This document shows positions 7,910-16,585 of a DNA stretch of 64,000 bases, piece by piece. The notes beneath the pieces were generated by a model. The model saw only the letters and a list, made by a program, of their open reading frames with translations, did not search any database and was not told where the DNA came from. A program made the position numbers and the translations under genes. The DNA is from Achromobacter sp. UMC71 (GTDB lineage: Bacteria; Pseudomonadota; Gammaproteobacteria; Burkholderiales; Burkholderiaceae_B), in contig NZ_LZZT01000007.1 in assembly GCF_014170305.1 (NCBI RefSeq), positions 25,669 through 89,668 on the forward strand. Direction: 5' to 3'. Numbering within the stretch: position 1 is the stretch's first letter; every line of letters starts with the position of its first letter.

Positions 7910-8665
7910 ATGAACACCAGCCTGTCATCGACTGTGCCCTTGGGCAGTCCCTTGTACGAACAGGTCAAGCAAGCCGTGCTTGCCGCGCTGGCGCAAGGCG
8001 AATGGAAGCAGGGCGAGGCGATACCCCCGGAAAAGCAGCTGGCCGAACGCTTCGGCGTATCGATCGGCACGTTGCGCAAGGCGATCGACGAACTGGCCGC
8101 CGAGAACATCCTGGTGCGCCATCAGGGCCGCGGCACCTACGTTGCGGTGCACACCCGCAACCACCACTTCTTCAAGTTCTTCCGCATCCTGCGGCAGGAT
8201 GGCAACAAGTCGTACCCCGTCACCGAACTGCTGCGTTTTCGCCGCGTGAAGGCGTCGGCCACGGTGCGGGAAAAACTGGCCCTGCCCGCTGGCGCCTACG
8301 TGTTCGAATTCCTGAACAAGCAGTCGCTGAACGGCGACGTGGTCATGATCGACGAGATCTGCCTGCCGGAGTCGCGTTTTCCCGGCATGACCGAGGCGCA
8401 TCTGAGCGAGCGCGCCAGCACCCTGTATGCGCTGTACCAGGACATGTTCGGCGTCAACGTCATCGCCACCGACGAACGCCTGCGCACCTGCCTGGCCGAC
8501 CGCGCCCATGCGCGTTGGCTGGGCATGGCCGAAGGCGCGCCGCTGCTGGAGATCCGCCGGGTCGCGTTTTCGTACAACCGCCAGCCGGTGGAATGGCGCA
8601 TTTCGCGCGTGAATACCGAGCACTACGAATACCTGGGGCATGAACCCTGGGAGGCGGGCGCCTGA
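7910..8665 (+). CDS. GntR-family regulator, HutC subfamily (UTRA domain), likely regulator of the sulfolactate cluster
   Basis: The 251-residue protein has an N-terminal winged helix (residues about 12-78) with SPLYEQVKQAVLAAL, IPPEKQLAERFGVSIGTLRKAIDEL and HQGRGTYVA. An effector-binding UTRA domain (about 95-245) follows, ending in the PLLEIRRVAFSYNRQPVEWR segment typical of HutC-type regulators. These usually repress a divergent catabolic operon and release DNA when bound by a pathway metabolite. Its divergence from suyA makes that operon the likely target. No strong Shine-Dalgarno is seen before the ATG, consistent with low expression. Confidence 0.85.
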   Translation: MNTSLSSTVPLGSPLYEQVKQAVLAALAQGEWKQGEAIPPEKQLAERFGVSIGTLRKAIDELAAENILVRHQGRGTYVAVHTRNHHFFKFFRILRQDGNKSYPVTELLRFRRVKASATVREKLALPAGAYVFEFLNKQSLNGDVVMIDEICLPESRFPGMTEAHLSERASTLYALYQDMFGVNVIATDERLRTCLADRAHARWLGMAEGAPLLEIRRVAFSYNRQPVEWRISRVNTEHYEYLGHEPWEAGA

Positions 8666-8698
8666 GCCTTGTGCCGGGCCCCCTGCGGCGGCATGGGC

Positions 8699-8729
8699 TT
8701 GCGGACCCTGCCGCAAGCAGTGCTAGAAT
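8699..8729 (+). promoter_or_regulatory. Promoter of metX-metW (extended -10)
   Basis: TGCTAGAAT (8721-8729) is an extended -10 (TGn plus TAGAAT). A weak -35-like TTGCGG lies at 8699-8704 with a long 19-base spacer. Transcription from about 8736 would place the SAM-II-like aptamer entirely inside the leader. Confidence 0.5.
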
Positions 8730-8751
8730 TCCTGCCGCACTATCCTAATTT

Positions 8752-8812
8752 CGGCGCCGATTTGCCTGATCCGCTTGCGGGCGCCTTCCAATAAATCCAG
8801 CTAAAGAGGTCC
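8752..8812 (+). ncRNA. SAM-II (SAM_alpha) riboswitch upstream of metX
   Basis: The leader matches the compact SAM-II pseudoknot aptamer. P1 arms are GGCGC (8753-8757) and GCGCC (8781-8785). The L1 segment GATTT (8759-8763) can pair with AAATC (8793-8797). The conserved 3' segment AATAAATCCAGCTAAAGAGG (8790-8809) has the AGCTAAA core and contains the ribosome-binding site itself, with metX's ATG at 8815. This geometry means SAM binding would hide the Shine-Dalgarno and shut off translation of the homoserine acyltransferase. The match is by recalled consensus, not a covariance search. Confidence 0.82.
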
Positions 8813-8814
8813 GT

Positions 8815-10095
8815 ATGACCACTCCTGCCCAACATTTGGCCGGTGATTCGGCCAGCGCCACGCTTGCAGGCTTGCCTGCCGCCACGGTCGCACCCGTCAC
8901 TCAGTCCGACGCCGCTGATCCCGGTTCCGTCGGCCTGGTCGCACCCGTCTATCTCCGTTTCGACGAGCCGCTGTCTCTGCTCAGCGGCCAATCGCTGGCC
9001 GCCTATGAACTGGCGGTCGAGACCTACGGCACCCTGAACGCCCAGCGCACCAACGCCGTGCTGATCTGCCACGCCCTGAACGCCTCGCACCACGTGGCGG
9101 GCCAGGCGGCCGACAGCCCCAGCGACGTGGGCTGGTGGGACAACATGGTGGGCCCCGGCAAGCCGGTGGACACCAACCTGTTCTTCGTCATCGGCGTCAA
9201 CAACCTGGGCTCGTGCTTCGGCTCGACCGGCCCGGCCAGCATCAACCCCGAGACCGGCAAGCCCTGGGGGGCCGCGTTCCCGGTGCTGACGGTGGAAGAC
9301 TGGGTGCAGGCGCAGGCCCGGGTCGCGGATCACTTCGGCATCGAACGTTTCGCGGCCGTCATGGGCGGTTCGCTGGGCGGCATGCAGGCGCTCAGTTGGG
9401 CCATTACCTTGCCCGAGCGCGTGGCCAATTGCGTGGTGATCGCCAGCACGCCGCGCCTGTCGGCGCAGAACATCGGCTTTAACGAAGTGGCGCGGCGCGC
9501 CATCATCACCGACCCGGATTTCCACGGCGGCGACTACTACGCGCAAGACACCGTGCCGCGCCGCGGCCTGTCGGTGGCGCGCATGATCGGCCACATTACC
9601 TACCTGTCCGACGACGACATGGCCGAGAAATTCGGCCGCGCCCAGCGCGAGCCGGCAGCGGACGGCGCCTACCACTACGGCTATGGCGTCGAGTTCGAGG
9701 TCGAGTCCTATCTGCGTTACCAGGGCGAAAAGTTCACGCGCTACTTCGACGCCAACACCTACCTGCTGATCACCCGCGCGCTGGATTACTTCGACCCCGC
9801 CCGCAAGACCGGCGGCGACCTGGCGCGTGCGCTGGCGCCGGCCAAGTCCGACTTCCTGCTGGTGTCGTTCAGCACCGATTGGCGCTTTCCGCCGGAACGC
9901 TCGCGCGAGATCGTGCGGGCCCTGCTGAAGAACGCCAGCCCCGTCACCTACGCCGAAATCGACGCGCCGCACGGGCACGACGCCTTCCTCCTGGACGACG
10001 CGCGCTACCATGCCGTGGTTCGCGGCTATTACGAGCGCATCGCCCGCGAGCTGGGCCTTGCCGACGCCGCTCAGACCGAAGGACGCTCCGCATGA
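8815..10095 (+). CDS. metX: Homoserine O-acyltransferase (MetX family; acetyl or succinyl donor)
   Basis: This 426-residue alpha/beta-hydrolase-fold enzyme acylates homoserine, the committed step of methionine synthesis. The nucleophile is Ser186 in GGSLGGMQ (184-191), with likely partners Asp355 (STDW) and His388 (GHDAFLL). Other family marks are NVLICHAL-like AVLICHAL (81-88) and [18 protein letters not shown] (123-140). Many betaproteobacterial MetX proteins use succinyl-CoA (MetXS), and I cannot decide the donor. An Ala-rich N-terminal stretch of about 43 residues precedes the conserved domain; the start is nonetheless fixed by the AGAGG of the riboswitch 5 bases upstream. Its stop overlaps metW by 4 bases. 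Confidence 0.93.
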   Translation: MTTPAQHLAGDSASATLAGLPAATVAPVTQSDAADPGSVGLVAPVYLRFDEPLSLLSGQSLAAYELAVETYGTLNAQRTNAVLICHALNASHHVAGQAADSPSDVGWWDNMVGPGKPVDTNLFFVIGVNNLGSCFGSTGPASINPETGKPWGAAFPVLTVEDWVQAQARVADHFGIERFAAVMGGSLGGMQALSWAITLPERVANCVVIASTPRLSAQNIGFNEVARRAIITDPDFHGGDYYAQDTVPRRGLSVARMIGHITYLSDDDMAEKFGRAQREPAADGAYHYGYGVEFEVESYLRYQGEKFTRYFDANTYLLITRALDYFDPARKTGGDLARALAPAKSDFLLVSFSTDWRFPPERSREIVRALLKNASPVTYAEIDAPHGHDAFLLDDARYHAVVRGYYERIARELGLADAAQTEGRSA

Positions 10096-10706
10096 ATCCT
10101 GTCACTCCCCGGCCCGCCATCCACGCGCTGCGGCCCGACCTGGCCCGCATCGCCAGCTGGATCGAGCCCGGCAGCCGCGTGCTGGACCTGGGCTGTGGCG
10201 ACGGCGCGCTGCTGGCGCATCTGCGCGACCAGCGCCAGGTGCGCGGCGCGGGCGTGGAACTGGACGACACCTGCGTCATCGCCTGCGTGAAGCGCGGCGT
10301 GGAAGTCATCCAGCAGAACCTGGAAGACGGCCTGGCGCTGTTCGACGACAAGCAGTTCGATACCGTGGTGCTGTCGCAGACGCTGCAGTCCATGCACCGC
10401 ACCGAGCACATTCTGCGCGAAATGGCGCGGGTGGCGCGCCACGGCGTGGTGTCGTTTCCCAATTTCGGCTACTGGCCGCACGGCTGGGCAATCCTGCGGG
10501 GCCGCATGCCGGTGACGGGCCAGATGCCCTACCAGTGGTACAACACGCCCAACATCCACCTGTGCACGCTGCGCGACTTCGAACAGCTGGCCGACGAGCT
10601 GGGCCTGCGCATCCTGGAACGCGCGACCTTCAACGAAGGGCGCGAGATCAAGACCTTCCCCAGCTGGCGCAGCACCCTGGCGGTGTATCGCTTCGCTTCG
10701 CCCTGA
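10092..10706 (+). CDS. metW: Methionine biosynthesis protein MetW
   Basis: This 204-residue class-I methyltransferase-like protein has the SAM-binding [15 protein letters not shown] (about residues 33-47) and the MetW-specific [24 protein letters not shown] and [17 protein letters not shown]. MetW is almost always encoded directly after metX, as here with an ATGA overlap, and is thought to support the homoserine acyltransferase step; its exact reaction is not settled. The overlap implies translational coupling, so the SAM-II element upstream should control both proteins. Confidence 0.93.
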   Translation: MNPVTPRPAIHALRPDLARIASWIEPGSRVLDLGCGDGALLAHLRDQRQVRGAGVELDDTCVIACVKRGVEVIQQNLEDGLALFDDKQFDTVVLSQTLQSMHRTEHILREMARVARHGVVSFPNFGYWPHGWAILRGRMPVTGQMPYQWYNTPNIHLCTLRDFEQLADELGLRILERATFNEGREIKTFPSWRSTLAVYRFASP

Positions 10707-10722
10707 CAATCTGCAACGCGGG

Positions 10723-10752
10723 CTGACGGCCCGGACGATCCGCGCCTAAAAT
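10723..10752 (+). promoter_or_regulatory. Weak promoter candidate upstream of the AmpG-like gene
   Basis: CTGACG (10723-10728) and TAAAAT (10747-10752) are spaced by 18 bases, giving a plausible start about 50 bases before the AmpG-like gene. The -35 match is poor. Confidence 0.3.
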
Positions 10753-10809
10753 GCCGCAAGCCTGCGGCGCGCACCCCTGCGCCGCGCCGGCCCGTTCCAG
10801 GAGACCGTC

Positions 10810-12057
10810 ATTACCGCTGTATCCAACGTCTACACCAGCCCCCGCGTTGCGCCCCTGCTGGTCCTGGGGTTCGCCAGTGGATTGCCGCTGGCCCTGACCA
10901 GCGGCACCCTGCAGGCCTGGGCCACCGTGGCGGGCGTGCCGCTGCAGCAGATCGGTTTCCTGACCCTGGTAGGCACCGCCTACACCCTGAAATTCCTGTG
11001 GGCCCCGCTGGTGGACCGCTACGTGCCGCCCTTGCTGGGCCGGCGCCGCGGCTGGATGCTGGTCACGCAGATCCTGCTGGGCCTGGCCATCATGGTCATG
11101 GGCACGCTGTCGCCGTCATCGGCCTTGCAGACGCTGGCGCTGCTGGCGGTGCTGGTGGCTTTCCTTTCCGCCACGCAGGACATTGCTTTCGATGCCTATT
11201 GCACCGACGTGCTGCGCAAGGAAGAGCGCGGCGCCGGGGCGGCCATCAAGGTCATGGGCTACCGGCTGGCCATGATTGTCTCGGGTGGCCTGGCGCTGAT
11301 CCTGGCCGACAAGTGGATCGGCTGGGGCAATACCTATGTGGTGATGGGCGGCCTGATGCTGCTGTGCGCGCTGGCCACCTTGTGGGCGCCTGAACCCGAA
11401 CGCCTGACGCAGCCTCCGCGCAGCCTCGGCGAGGCCGTGGCGGCGCCGCTGCGCGAATTCTTCACCCGCCGCGGCGCCTTGCTGGTGCTGCTGCTGATCG
11501 TGCTGTACAAGCTGGGCGACGCCTTTGCCGGGGCGCTGTCCACTACCTTCCTGATCCGCGGCGCGGGCTATACGCCCACCGAGGTCGGCGCCGTGAACAA
11601 GGTCATGGGCATGGCGGCCACCATCGTCGGCGCGCTGGCCGGGGGCTTCATCATGTCGCGCTGGACCCTGTACCGGTCGCTGATGGTGTTCGGCGTGCTG
11701 CAGGCGGTGTCCAACCTGGGCTATTGGCTCATTGCCGTCAGCCCCAAGAGCATCTGGCTGATGGGCAGCGCCGTCGGCCTGGAAAACCTGTGCGGGGGAC
11801 TGGGCACGGCGTCGTTCGTCGGCCTGCTGATGGCGTTGTGCCGCCAGCGCTTCTCGGCCACGCAGTTCGCATTGCTGTCCGCGCTGTCGGCCGTGGGCCG
11901 CACCTATCTGGCCGGACCGCTGACGCCACCGCTGGTCGAACACCTGGGCTGGCCCGGGTTCTTCCTGGTGACGGTCGTCATTGCGCTGCCCGGCCTGGTG
12001 CTGTTGTGGCTGCTGCGCAGCCGCATCGAGGCCATGATGCAGGACGGCGATAGCTGA
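10810..12057 (+). CDS. ampG: AmpG-family muropeptide MFS permease, apparent ATT start codon
   Basis: The 415-residue, 12-helix major-facilitator permease starts with LLVLGFASGLPLALTSGTLQ, the AmpG TM1 pattern. It also has LKFLWAPLVDRY and SATQDIAFDAYCTDVL, the charged family segment. AmpG imports anhydromuropeptides for cell-wall recycling and beta-lactamase induction. No ATG, GTG or TTG exists early enough: the first TTG (10882) would remove half of TM1. A strong AGGAG (10799-10803) sits 6 bases before ATT at 10810, giving a natural N-terminus TAVSNVYTSP. I therefore place the start at this rare codon; a one-base sequencing error of an ATG is the alternative. Confidence 0.8.
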   Translation: MTAVSNVYTSPRVAPLLVLGFASGLPLALTSGTLQAWATVAGVPLQQIGFLTLVGTAYTLKFLWAPLVDRYVPPLLGRRRGWMLVTQILLGLAIMVMGTLSPSSALQTLALLAVLVAFLSATQDIAFDAYCTDVLRKEERGAGAAIKVMGYRLAMIVSGGLALILADKWIGWGNTYVVMGGLMLLCALATLWAPEPERLTQPPRSLGEAVAAPLREFFTRRGALLVLLLIVLYKLGDAFAGALSTTFLIRGAGYTPTEVGAVNKVMGMAATIVGALAGGFIMSRWTLYRSLMVFGVLQAVSNLGYWLIAVSPKSIWLMGSAVGLENLCGGLGTASFVGLLMALCRQRFSATQFALLSALSAVGRTYLAGPLTPPLVEHLGWPGFFLVTVVIALPGLVLLWLLRSRIEAMMQDGDS

Positions 12058-12121
12058 GGCCGTGGGGCCGGCGGCAAGCCCCTTCCCCTTGACCGGCCCG
12101 GCCCCGCCAGCCGCGCCGAGC

Positions 12122-12991
12122 CTATTCCTCGCCGGTCAACCGCACGATCAGCACGTCGCTGGGCAGGGCTTCCAGCAGCCGCTCGGCCACGCTGCCGATG
12201 GCCGTGCGCAGCAAGCCGGTGCGGCCGTGGGTGCCCGTCACCACCAGATCGGGCCGGTGGTTGAACGAATACTCCGACAGCACCGTCTCCGGCTGGCCGC
12301 ATTCCAGCACCACCTTGGGCGCCGCCACGTCCGCCAGCGCCGGGGTTTCGGCGATGAATTCGCGCGCGCTCTGCTCGGCCGCCTTGTAGAAGCTGCGCGT
12401 TACGGCGTCGTCCGGCACGTTTTTGCCCTGGAAAGGCACGTCGTAGGCATGAAACAGCGTCAGGTCGGCGCCAGGCACCAGTTGCAGCGCGGCGTGCAGC
12501 GCCTGGCGAGAGCCCGGCGAGAAGTCGGTGGCGACCAGCAGGTTGCGGTAAGGCTTGCGCGGCCGTGTCTTGACCACCAGCACGGGCTGGCGGGCCTGGC
12601 GCGCCAGCTTTTCCACGGTGGTGCCCAGTAGCAGCCGGCCCAGCGTTTCGTCGCGGGCGGTGCCGGTGACAATCAACGAGCAGCCGAAGCTGTCGGCGGT
12701 TTCGGTGATGCGCAGCAGCGGATCGCCGCTGGCCACCACCACTTCGGTGGGAATCTCGGCGTTCGCCAGATCCTCGGCCAGCTCGCGCTCGGCCAGGGCC
12801 TTGTGGTCGGTGGACAGCCTGCGCCATACCGGCGTGGTCAGCCGCGCCGTCACCGCATGGCTTTCCATGACGTGCAGCACCACCAGCTTGGTGTTCAATT
12901 CCTTGGCCAGTTGCAGCGCCCGGTCCAGTGCGCGGTCGCCCCGCGCGCTCAAGTCGGTGGCCAGAAGGATGGGACCTGGTTGTTCAGACAT
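12122..12991 (-). CDS. Universal stress protein with two UspA domains
   Basis: The 289-residue cytoplasmic protein contains two tandem UspA folds. The first runs from PILLATDLSARGDRALDRAL to VLVVKTRP. The second, from about residue 150, runs from RNLLVATDFSPGSRQALHAAL to VTGTHGRTGLLRTAIGSVAERLL. The second domain keeps the ATP-binding G-x2-G-x9-G-(S/T) pattern (GTHGRTGLLRTAIGSV); the first has GTARDETLGRLLLGTT. GGGAGA before the ATG at 12991 fixes the start within a longer open frame. It stands alone between ampG (convergent) and the TRIC-family gene (divergent). Stress regulation is typical but no site was identified. Confidence 0.88.
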   Translation of the reverse strand: MSEQPGPILLATDLSARGDRALDRALQLAKELNTKLVVLHVMESHAVTARLTTPVWRRLSTDHKALAERELAEDLANAEIPTEVVVASGDPLLRITETADSFGCSLIVTGTARDETLGRLLLGTTVEKLARQARQPVLVVKTRPRKPYRNLLVATDFSPGSRQALHAALQLVPGADLTLFHAYDVPFQGKNVPDDAVTRSFYKAAEQSAREFIAETPALADVAAPKVVLECGQPETVLSEYSFNHRPDLVVTGTHGRTGLLRTAIGSVAERLLEALPSDVLIVRLTGEE

Positions 12992-13239
12992 CGCTTTCTC
13001 CCGAGGTGGGCCTGGCCGGGGGCTCCCGCTCGCCGTCCGGTTCGGCCGGTATCGCCCTTGCGGGCACACCCCCATTGTCCGGCCGCGGCGCGGCAAGGGG
13101 TTTGACCGATATCAACCGCGCTTCCAGCGTAAGGGATGGCGGGGGACGGCCGCAACGGCGTCGCGCCGTGTCAATACAATGGGGCCTGCCCGGCCCCTGC
13201 CGCGCGCCAGGGCGGCAACGCCTCTTTTTCTTCCGATCC

Positions 13240-13878
13240 ATGTTCTCCGACATTTCTCCCGCCCTGCTGCACACGCTCTATCTGGTCGCCATCGTGGCCG
13301 AAGCCATGACCGCGGCGCTTTCCGCCGGCCGGCGCGACATGGACTGGATGGGCGTCTGCATCATCGCGTGCGTCACCGCGCTGGGTGGCGGTTCGCTGCG
13401 CGATGTGCTGCTGGGGCATTACCCGCTGACCTGGGTGATCCATCCCGAATATCTGTGGATGACGGCGGGCGCGGCGCTTTTGACCGCCCTGATCGCGCCG
13501 GTCATGCGGCGCCTGCGCAGCCTGTTCCTGCTGGCCGACGCCCTGGGGCTGGTGGCCTTCACGGTGATCGGCTGCCAGGTGGCGCAGCTGATGCAGCTGC
13601 CGATCACCGTGGTGCTGATCAGCGGCATGATCACCGGCTGCGCCGGCGGGGTGCTGCGCGACGTGCTTTGCAACGAGGTGCCGCTGCTGTTCCGCAAGGA
13701 ACTCTACGCGAGCGTGTCGGCGGTGACCGGAGCGCTGTATCTGGGTTCACAGGCCCTGGGGCTGTCGGCCAATGCGGCCGTGCCGATCGCGCTGGCGGCC
13801 GGCCTGGCGCTGCGTTTGCTGGCGCTGCGCTTTAACTGGCAGATGCCCAAGTTTGTCTACCGCGACGATTGGGATTGA
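13240..13878 (+). CDS. TRIC-family (UPF0126/YicG-like) membrane protein
   Basis: The 212-residue protein has seven hydrophobic helices. The two family repeats each end in a Gly-rich motif followed by Arg-Asp: GGGSLRDVLLG (near residue 50) and GCAGGVLRDVLCNEVP (near 130). Prokaryotic TRIC homologues form trimeric monovalent-cation channels; some relatives have been linked to glycine uptake, so the substrate here is open. The only reasonable ATG is 13240. It is not obviously in an operon; the GntR/FCD gene follows after 180 bases. Confidence 0.82.
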   Translation: MFSDISPALLHTLYLVAIVAEAMTAALSAGRRDMDWMGVCIIACVTALGGGSLRDVLLGHYPLTWVIHPEYLWMTAGAALLTALIAPVMRRLRSLFLLADALGLVAFTVIGCQVAQLMQLPITVVLISGMITGCAGGVLRDVLCNEVPLLFRKELYASVSAVTGALYLGSQALGLSANAAVPIALAAGLALRLLALRFNWQMPKFVYRDDWD

Positions 13879-14055
13879 CGCCTGCCGGGCTGGCGCGTGA
13901 ATCGGCGGATGCCCGTGTCGGCCCCCGCGCCGGCTGCCCTTGACGGGGGGGGCGCCCTCGAACTGCTGCAACAATTTTCTTATTTGTGTTTCAATAGATT
14001 TCTAGTATCTTCTCGGTGTCGCAACACTTGCATCACGCAGTACAAGGGGAGCCGA

Positions 14056-14757
14056 TTGGACGTCAAAGCGCCCGCCACGATTCCGTATTTCCTACAGGAA
14101 CAGATTCGTGAGTTGATAGTGGATGGCACTATCAGGCCCGGGCAGCCGTTGCGGGAACAAGAACTGGAGCAGCGTTTCGGCACCAGCCGCAGTCCCATCC
14201 GGGAAGCGCTGCGTCTGCTGGAACTGAGCGGCCTGGTTACGCATGTCCAGCGCAAAGGTTTCAGGGCCACCCTGTATTCGGAAACCCAGATCCGCCACCT
14301 GTACAAGCTACGCGCGGAGCTGGAGGCCTACTGTATCCGCCAGGTCGCCGAGATGGACGACGTGTCGCCGCTGGTGGCCGAATTGCGCATCTACGACGAA
14401 GCCATCGCCGCGGCCATGGCCAAGCGCGACGTGCGCGCCTATATCGCGGCGCTGCGCGAGTTCTACCTGGCTGGCGCCCGCTTCACGGGCAATGCGCCGC
14501 TGGCGGGCGTGCTGACCAAGCTGTATGAACAGGTCGAGCCGCTGCGTTATTTGCTGGCCAAGCAGACGATGGATTCGAACAATCTGCAGACCTACACCCA
14601 GGGCATCACGCAGGCCTTGGCCAGCCGTGATTTCGACCGCGCGGCCGAGCTGACCCGGGGTTACGTGCTGGATGTGCTGCCGGGCATCCTGCGGGCCTAT
14701 CACGAGGCTTCGCTGCAGGACGCCGAAGAGTCCGCGCCGCGTTACGGCCGCGCTTGA
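14056..14757 (+). CDS. GntR-family regulator with FCD domain, TTG start
   Basis: The 233-residue regulator has an N-terminal winged helix (IPYFLQEQIRELIVDG, QPLREQELEQRFGTSRSPIREALRLLE, VQRKGFRAT) and an all-helical FCD effector domain (YKLRAELEAYCIRQVAE, RELYLA-like REFYLAGARFTGN, RAAELTRGYVLDVLPG). The start is taken as TTG at 14056 because AAGGGGAG (14044-14051) lies just before it; the longer frame reads through an AT-rich promoter-like stretch. It is convergent with pxpBCA, separated by 60 bases, so it may control 5-oxoproline use or an unlinked pathway. FCD regulators usually sense small carboxylates. Confidence 0.82.
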   Translation: MDVKAPATIPYFLQEQIRELIVDGTIRPGQPLREQELEQRFGTSRSPIREALRLLELSGLVTHVQRKGFRATLYSETQIRHLYKLRAELEAYCIRQVAEMDDVSPLVAELRIYDEAIAAAMAKRDVRAYIAALREFYLAGARFTGNAPLAGVLTKLYEQVEPLRYLLAKQTMDSNNLQTYTQGITQALASRDFDRAAELTRGYVLDVLPGILRAYHEASLQDAEESAPRYGRA

Positions 14758-14817
14758 CGCCGCATTCAGGGCCGCGCAGCAGCCCTTTGCGACCGGCCCA
14801 TCACGAGTGACGGACCT

Positions 14818-15585
14818 TCAGCGCGCCTGCGGCGTGCGCACCGCGATGCCGGCCTGTTGCAGCGCATCGCGGATGGCGCGGGCGAACACCAGCGCATTGG
14901 GCTGGTCGCCGTGGATACAGAGCGTGTCGGCTTGCACCGGCACGTCCTTGCCGTCCACCGAACGCACCTTGCCCTCCTGGGCCATGCGCAGCACTTGCGC
15001 GACGGCCTGGTCCACGTCTTCGATCATGGCGCCGGCGCGGGTGCGCGGGGTAAGCGAGCCGTCGTCCTGGTAGGAGCGGTCGGCGAAGACTTCGCTGGCC
15101 ACGGCCAGGCCGATGGCGCGCGCGGCATCGATCAGCTTGCTGCCTGCCAACCCGTACAGCACGAGCGAAGCATCCACATCTTTCACTGCCTGGCAGATGG
15201 CGCGGGCCAGGCCTTCGTCCTTGGCGGCCATGTTGTACAGCGCGCCGTGGGCCTTGACGTGATGCAGCCGCGCGCCTTGCGAGGCCGCCACGCCGGCCAG
15301 CGCGCCAATCTGGTAGACGACGATGTCGTAGGCCTCATCCGGCGTGGTCGGGATCGCGCGGCGGCCAAAGCCGGCCAGGTCCTGCAGGCTGGGATGCGCG
15401 CCCAGCGCCACGCCCTGGGCCAGCGCGGCGGCCACGGTCTGGCGCATCGTGGCGGGGTCGCCGCCATGAAAGCCGCAGGCGATGTTGGCCGAGCTGACGA
15501 ACGCCAGCACCGCGGCGTCATTGCCCATGGTCCAGGCGCCGTAGCTTTCGCCCATGTCGCAGTTCAGGTCGATGCTCTTGCTCAT
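14818..15585 (-). CDS. pxpA: 5-oxoprolinase subunit A (LamB/YcsF family)
   Basis: The 255-residue protein has the family signature IDLNCDMGESYGAW at its N-terminus, ANIACGFHGGDP, LGAHPSLQDLAGFGRR and VKAHGALYN, and ends with LCIHGDQPNALVFA. PxpA acts with PxpB and PxpC to open 5-oxoproline (pyroglutamate) to glutamate with ATP in the cytoplasm. It is the last gene of pxpB-pxpC-pxpA, starting one base after the pxpC stop codon. That spacing implies translational coupling. Confidence 0.93.
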   Translation of the reverse strand: MSKSIDLNCDMGESYGAWTMGNDAAVLAFVSSANIACGFHGGDPATMRQTVAAALAQGVALGAHPSLQDLAGFGRRAIPTTPDEAYDIVVYQIGALAGVAASQGARLHHVKAHGALYNMAAKDEGLARAICQAVKDVDASLVLYGLAGSKLIDAARAIGLAVASEVFADRSYQDDGSLTPRTRAGAMIEDVDQAVAQVLRMAQEGKVRSVDGKDVPVQADTLCIHGDQPNALVFARAIRDALQQAGIAVRTPQAR

Positions 15586-15586
15586 G

Positions 15587-16585
15587 TCAGTGTCCTTGTG
15601 CCAGCAGCGCGCGCAGCGGCGCCAGCGCGTCCAGCAATTGCGTGAAGGCGCGTTCGCGCTCGCCATCCAGGCGCTGCGCGTCGTCCAGTTCGATGCGCGC
15701 AAAGCGCAGCGTGTGGCCGGGGGCGTATTGGGCAAGCAGCGGCAGGTCGACGGTGGCGATCTGCGCGATCTTGGGGTAGCCGCCGGTGGTCTGCCGGTCG
15801 GCCATGAGAATGATGGCTTCGCCGCCGGACGGCACCTGCACGGTGCCGAAGCTGGCGGCTTCCGACAACATCTGGCGGGGCTTGCTCATGGATAGGGCCG
15901 GGCCTTGCAGGCGATAACCCATGCGGTCCGATTGCGGGCTGATGCGGAATTCCGAGCCGCCGAACGCGTGGCGCGTGGCTTCGGAGAATTCTTCCCACTG
16001 CATGCCGGGCAGGAAGCGGATGGCGTCGCGCTGCTTGTTGCCCAACGCGCCGGGCAGATAGATGCGGATGTCCCACAGCGCTTTCTGAAGGGCATCCAGG
16101 TCTTGGTTACCCAGCGCCTGGCGCAGGCCGATCTGGTCGCCCTTGGCCAGCGCACGGCCCTCGAAGCCGCCGAAGCCGCTGCGCAGGTAGGTGGTTTCGC
16201 TGCCCATCACGGGCGTCAGCGCAAAACCGCCGTGCACGGCCAGGTAGCCGCGCACGCCGCTGGCGGGCCGTCCGCCGAATGCAAGGGCGTCGCCGCCGCG
16301 TGCCACCAGCGGGCGGTGCAGGGGGATGTCCTGGCCGTTGAGCGTGGCGCCCAGGTCGGCGCCCGCCAGCGCAAAGCAGGCCGGCGCGTCAAAGCGCAGG
16401 GTGGGGCCGGTCAGGGTCATTTCCAGCGTGGCGGGATCACCGGTATTGCCGGCCAGCGCGTTGGCCAGGCGGTGGGCGCGTTCATCCATCGCACCGGCCG
16501 CCGGGATGCCCTGGTGCTGGTAGCCTTCGCGGCCGCGGTTCTGGAAACTGGACAGCATGCCCGGCTTGATGACGGTGACGCTCAC
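15587..16585 (-). CDS. pxpC: 5-oxoprolinase subunit C (KipA-like, biotin-dependent carboxyltransferase family)
   Basis: The 332-residue protein starts VIKPGMLSSFQNRGREGYQHQGIPAAGAMD and contains SDRMGYRLQGP, PSGGEAIILMADRQTTGGYPKIAQI, all marks of the allophanate hydrolase subunit 2/KipA fold. With PxpA and PxpB it makes ATP-dependent 5-oxoprolinase. It overlaps the pxpB stop codon by 4 bases and ends one base before pxpA, so the three are a tightly coupled operon. Confidence 0.93.
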   Translation of the reverse strand: MSVTVIKPGMLSSFQNRGREGYQHQGIPAAGAMDERAHRLANALAGNTGDPATLEMTLTGPTLRFDAPACFALAGADLGATLNGQDIPLHRPLVARGGDALAFGGRPASGVRGYLAVHGGFALTPVMGSETTYLRSGFGGFEGRALAKGDQIGLRQALGNQDLDALQKALWDIRIYLPGALGNKQRDAIRFLPGMQWEEFSEATRHAFGGSEFRISPQSDRMGYRLQGPALSMSKPRQMLSEAASFGTVQVPSGGEAIILMADRQTTGGYPKIAQIATVDLPLLAQYAPGHTLRFARIELDDAQRLDGERERAFTQLLDALAPLRALLAQGH

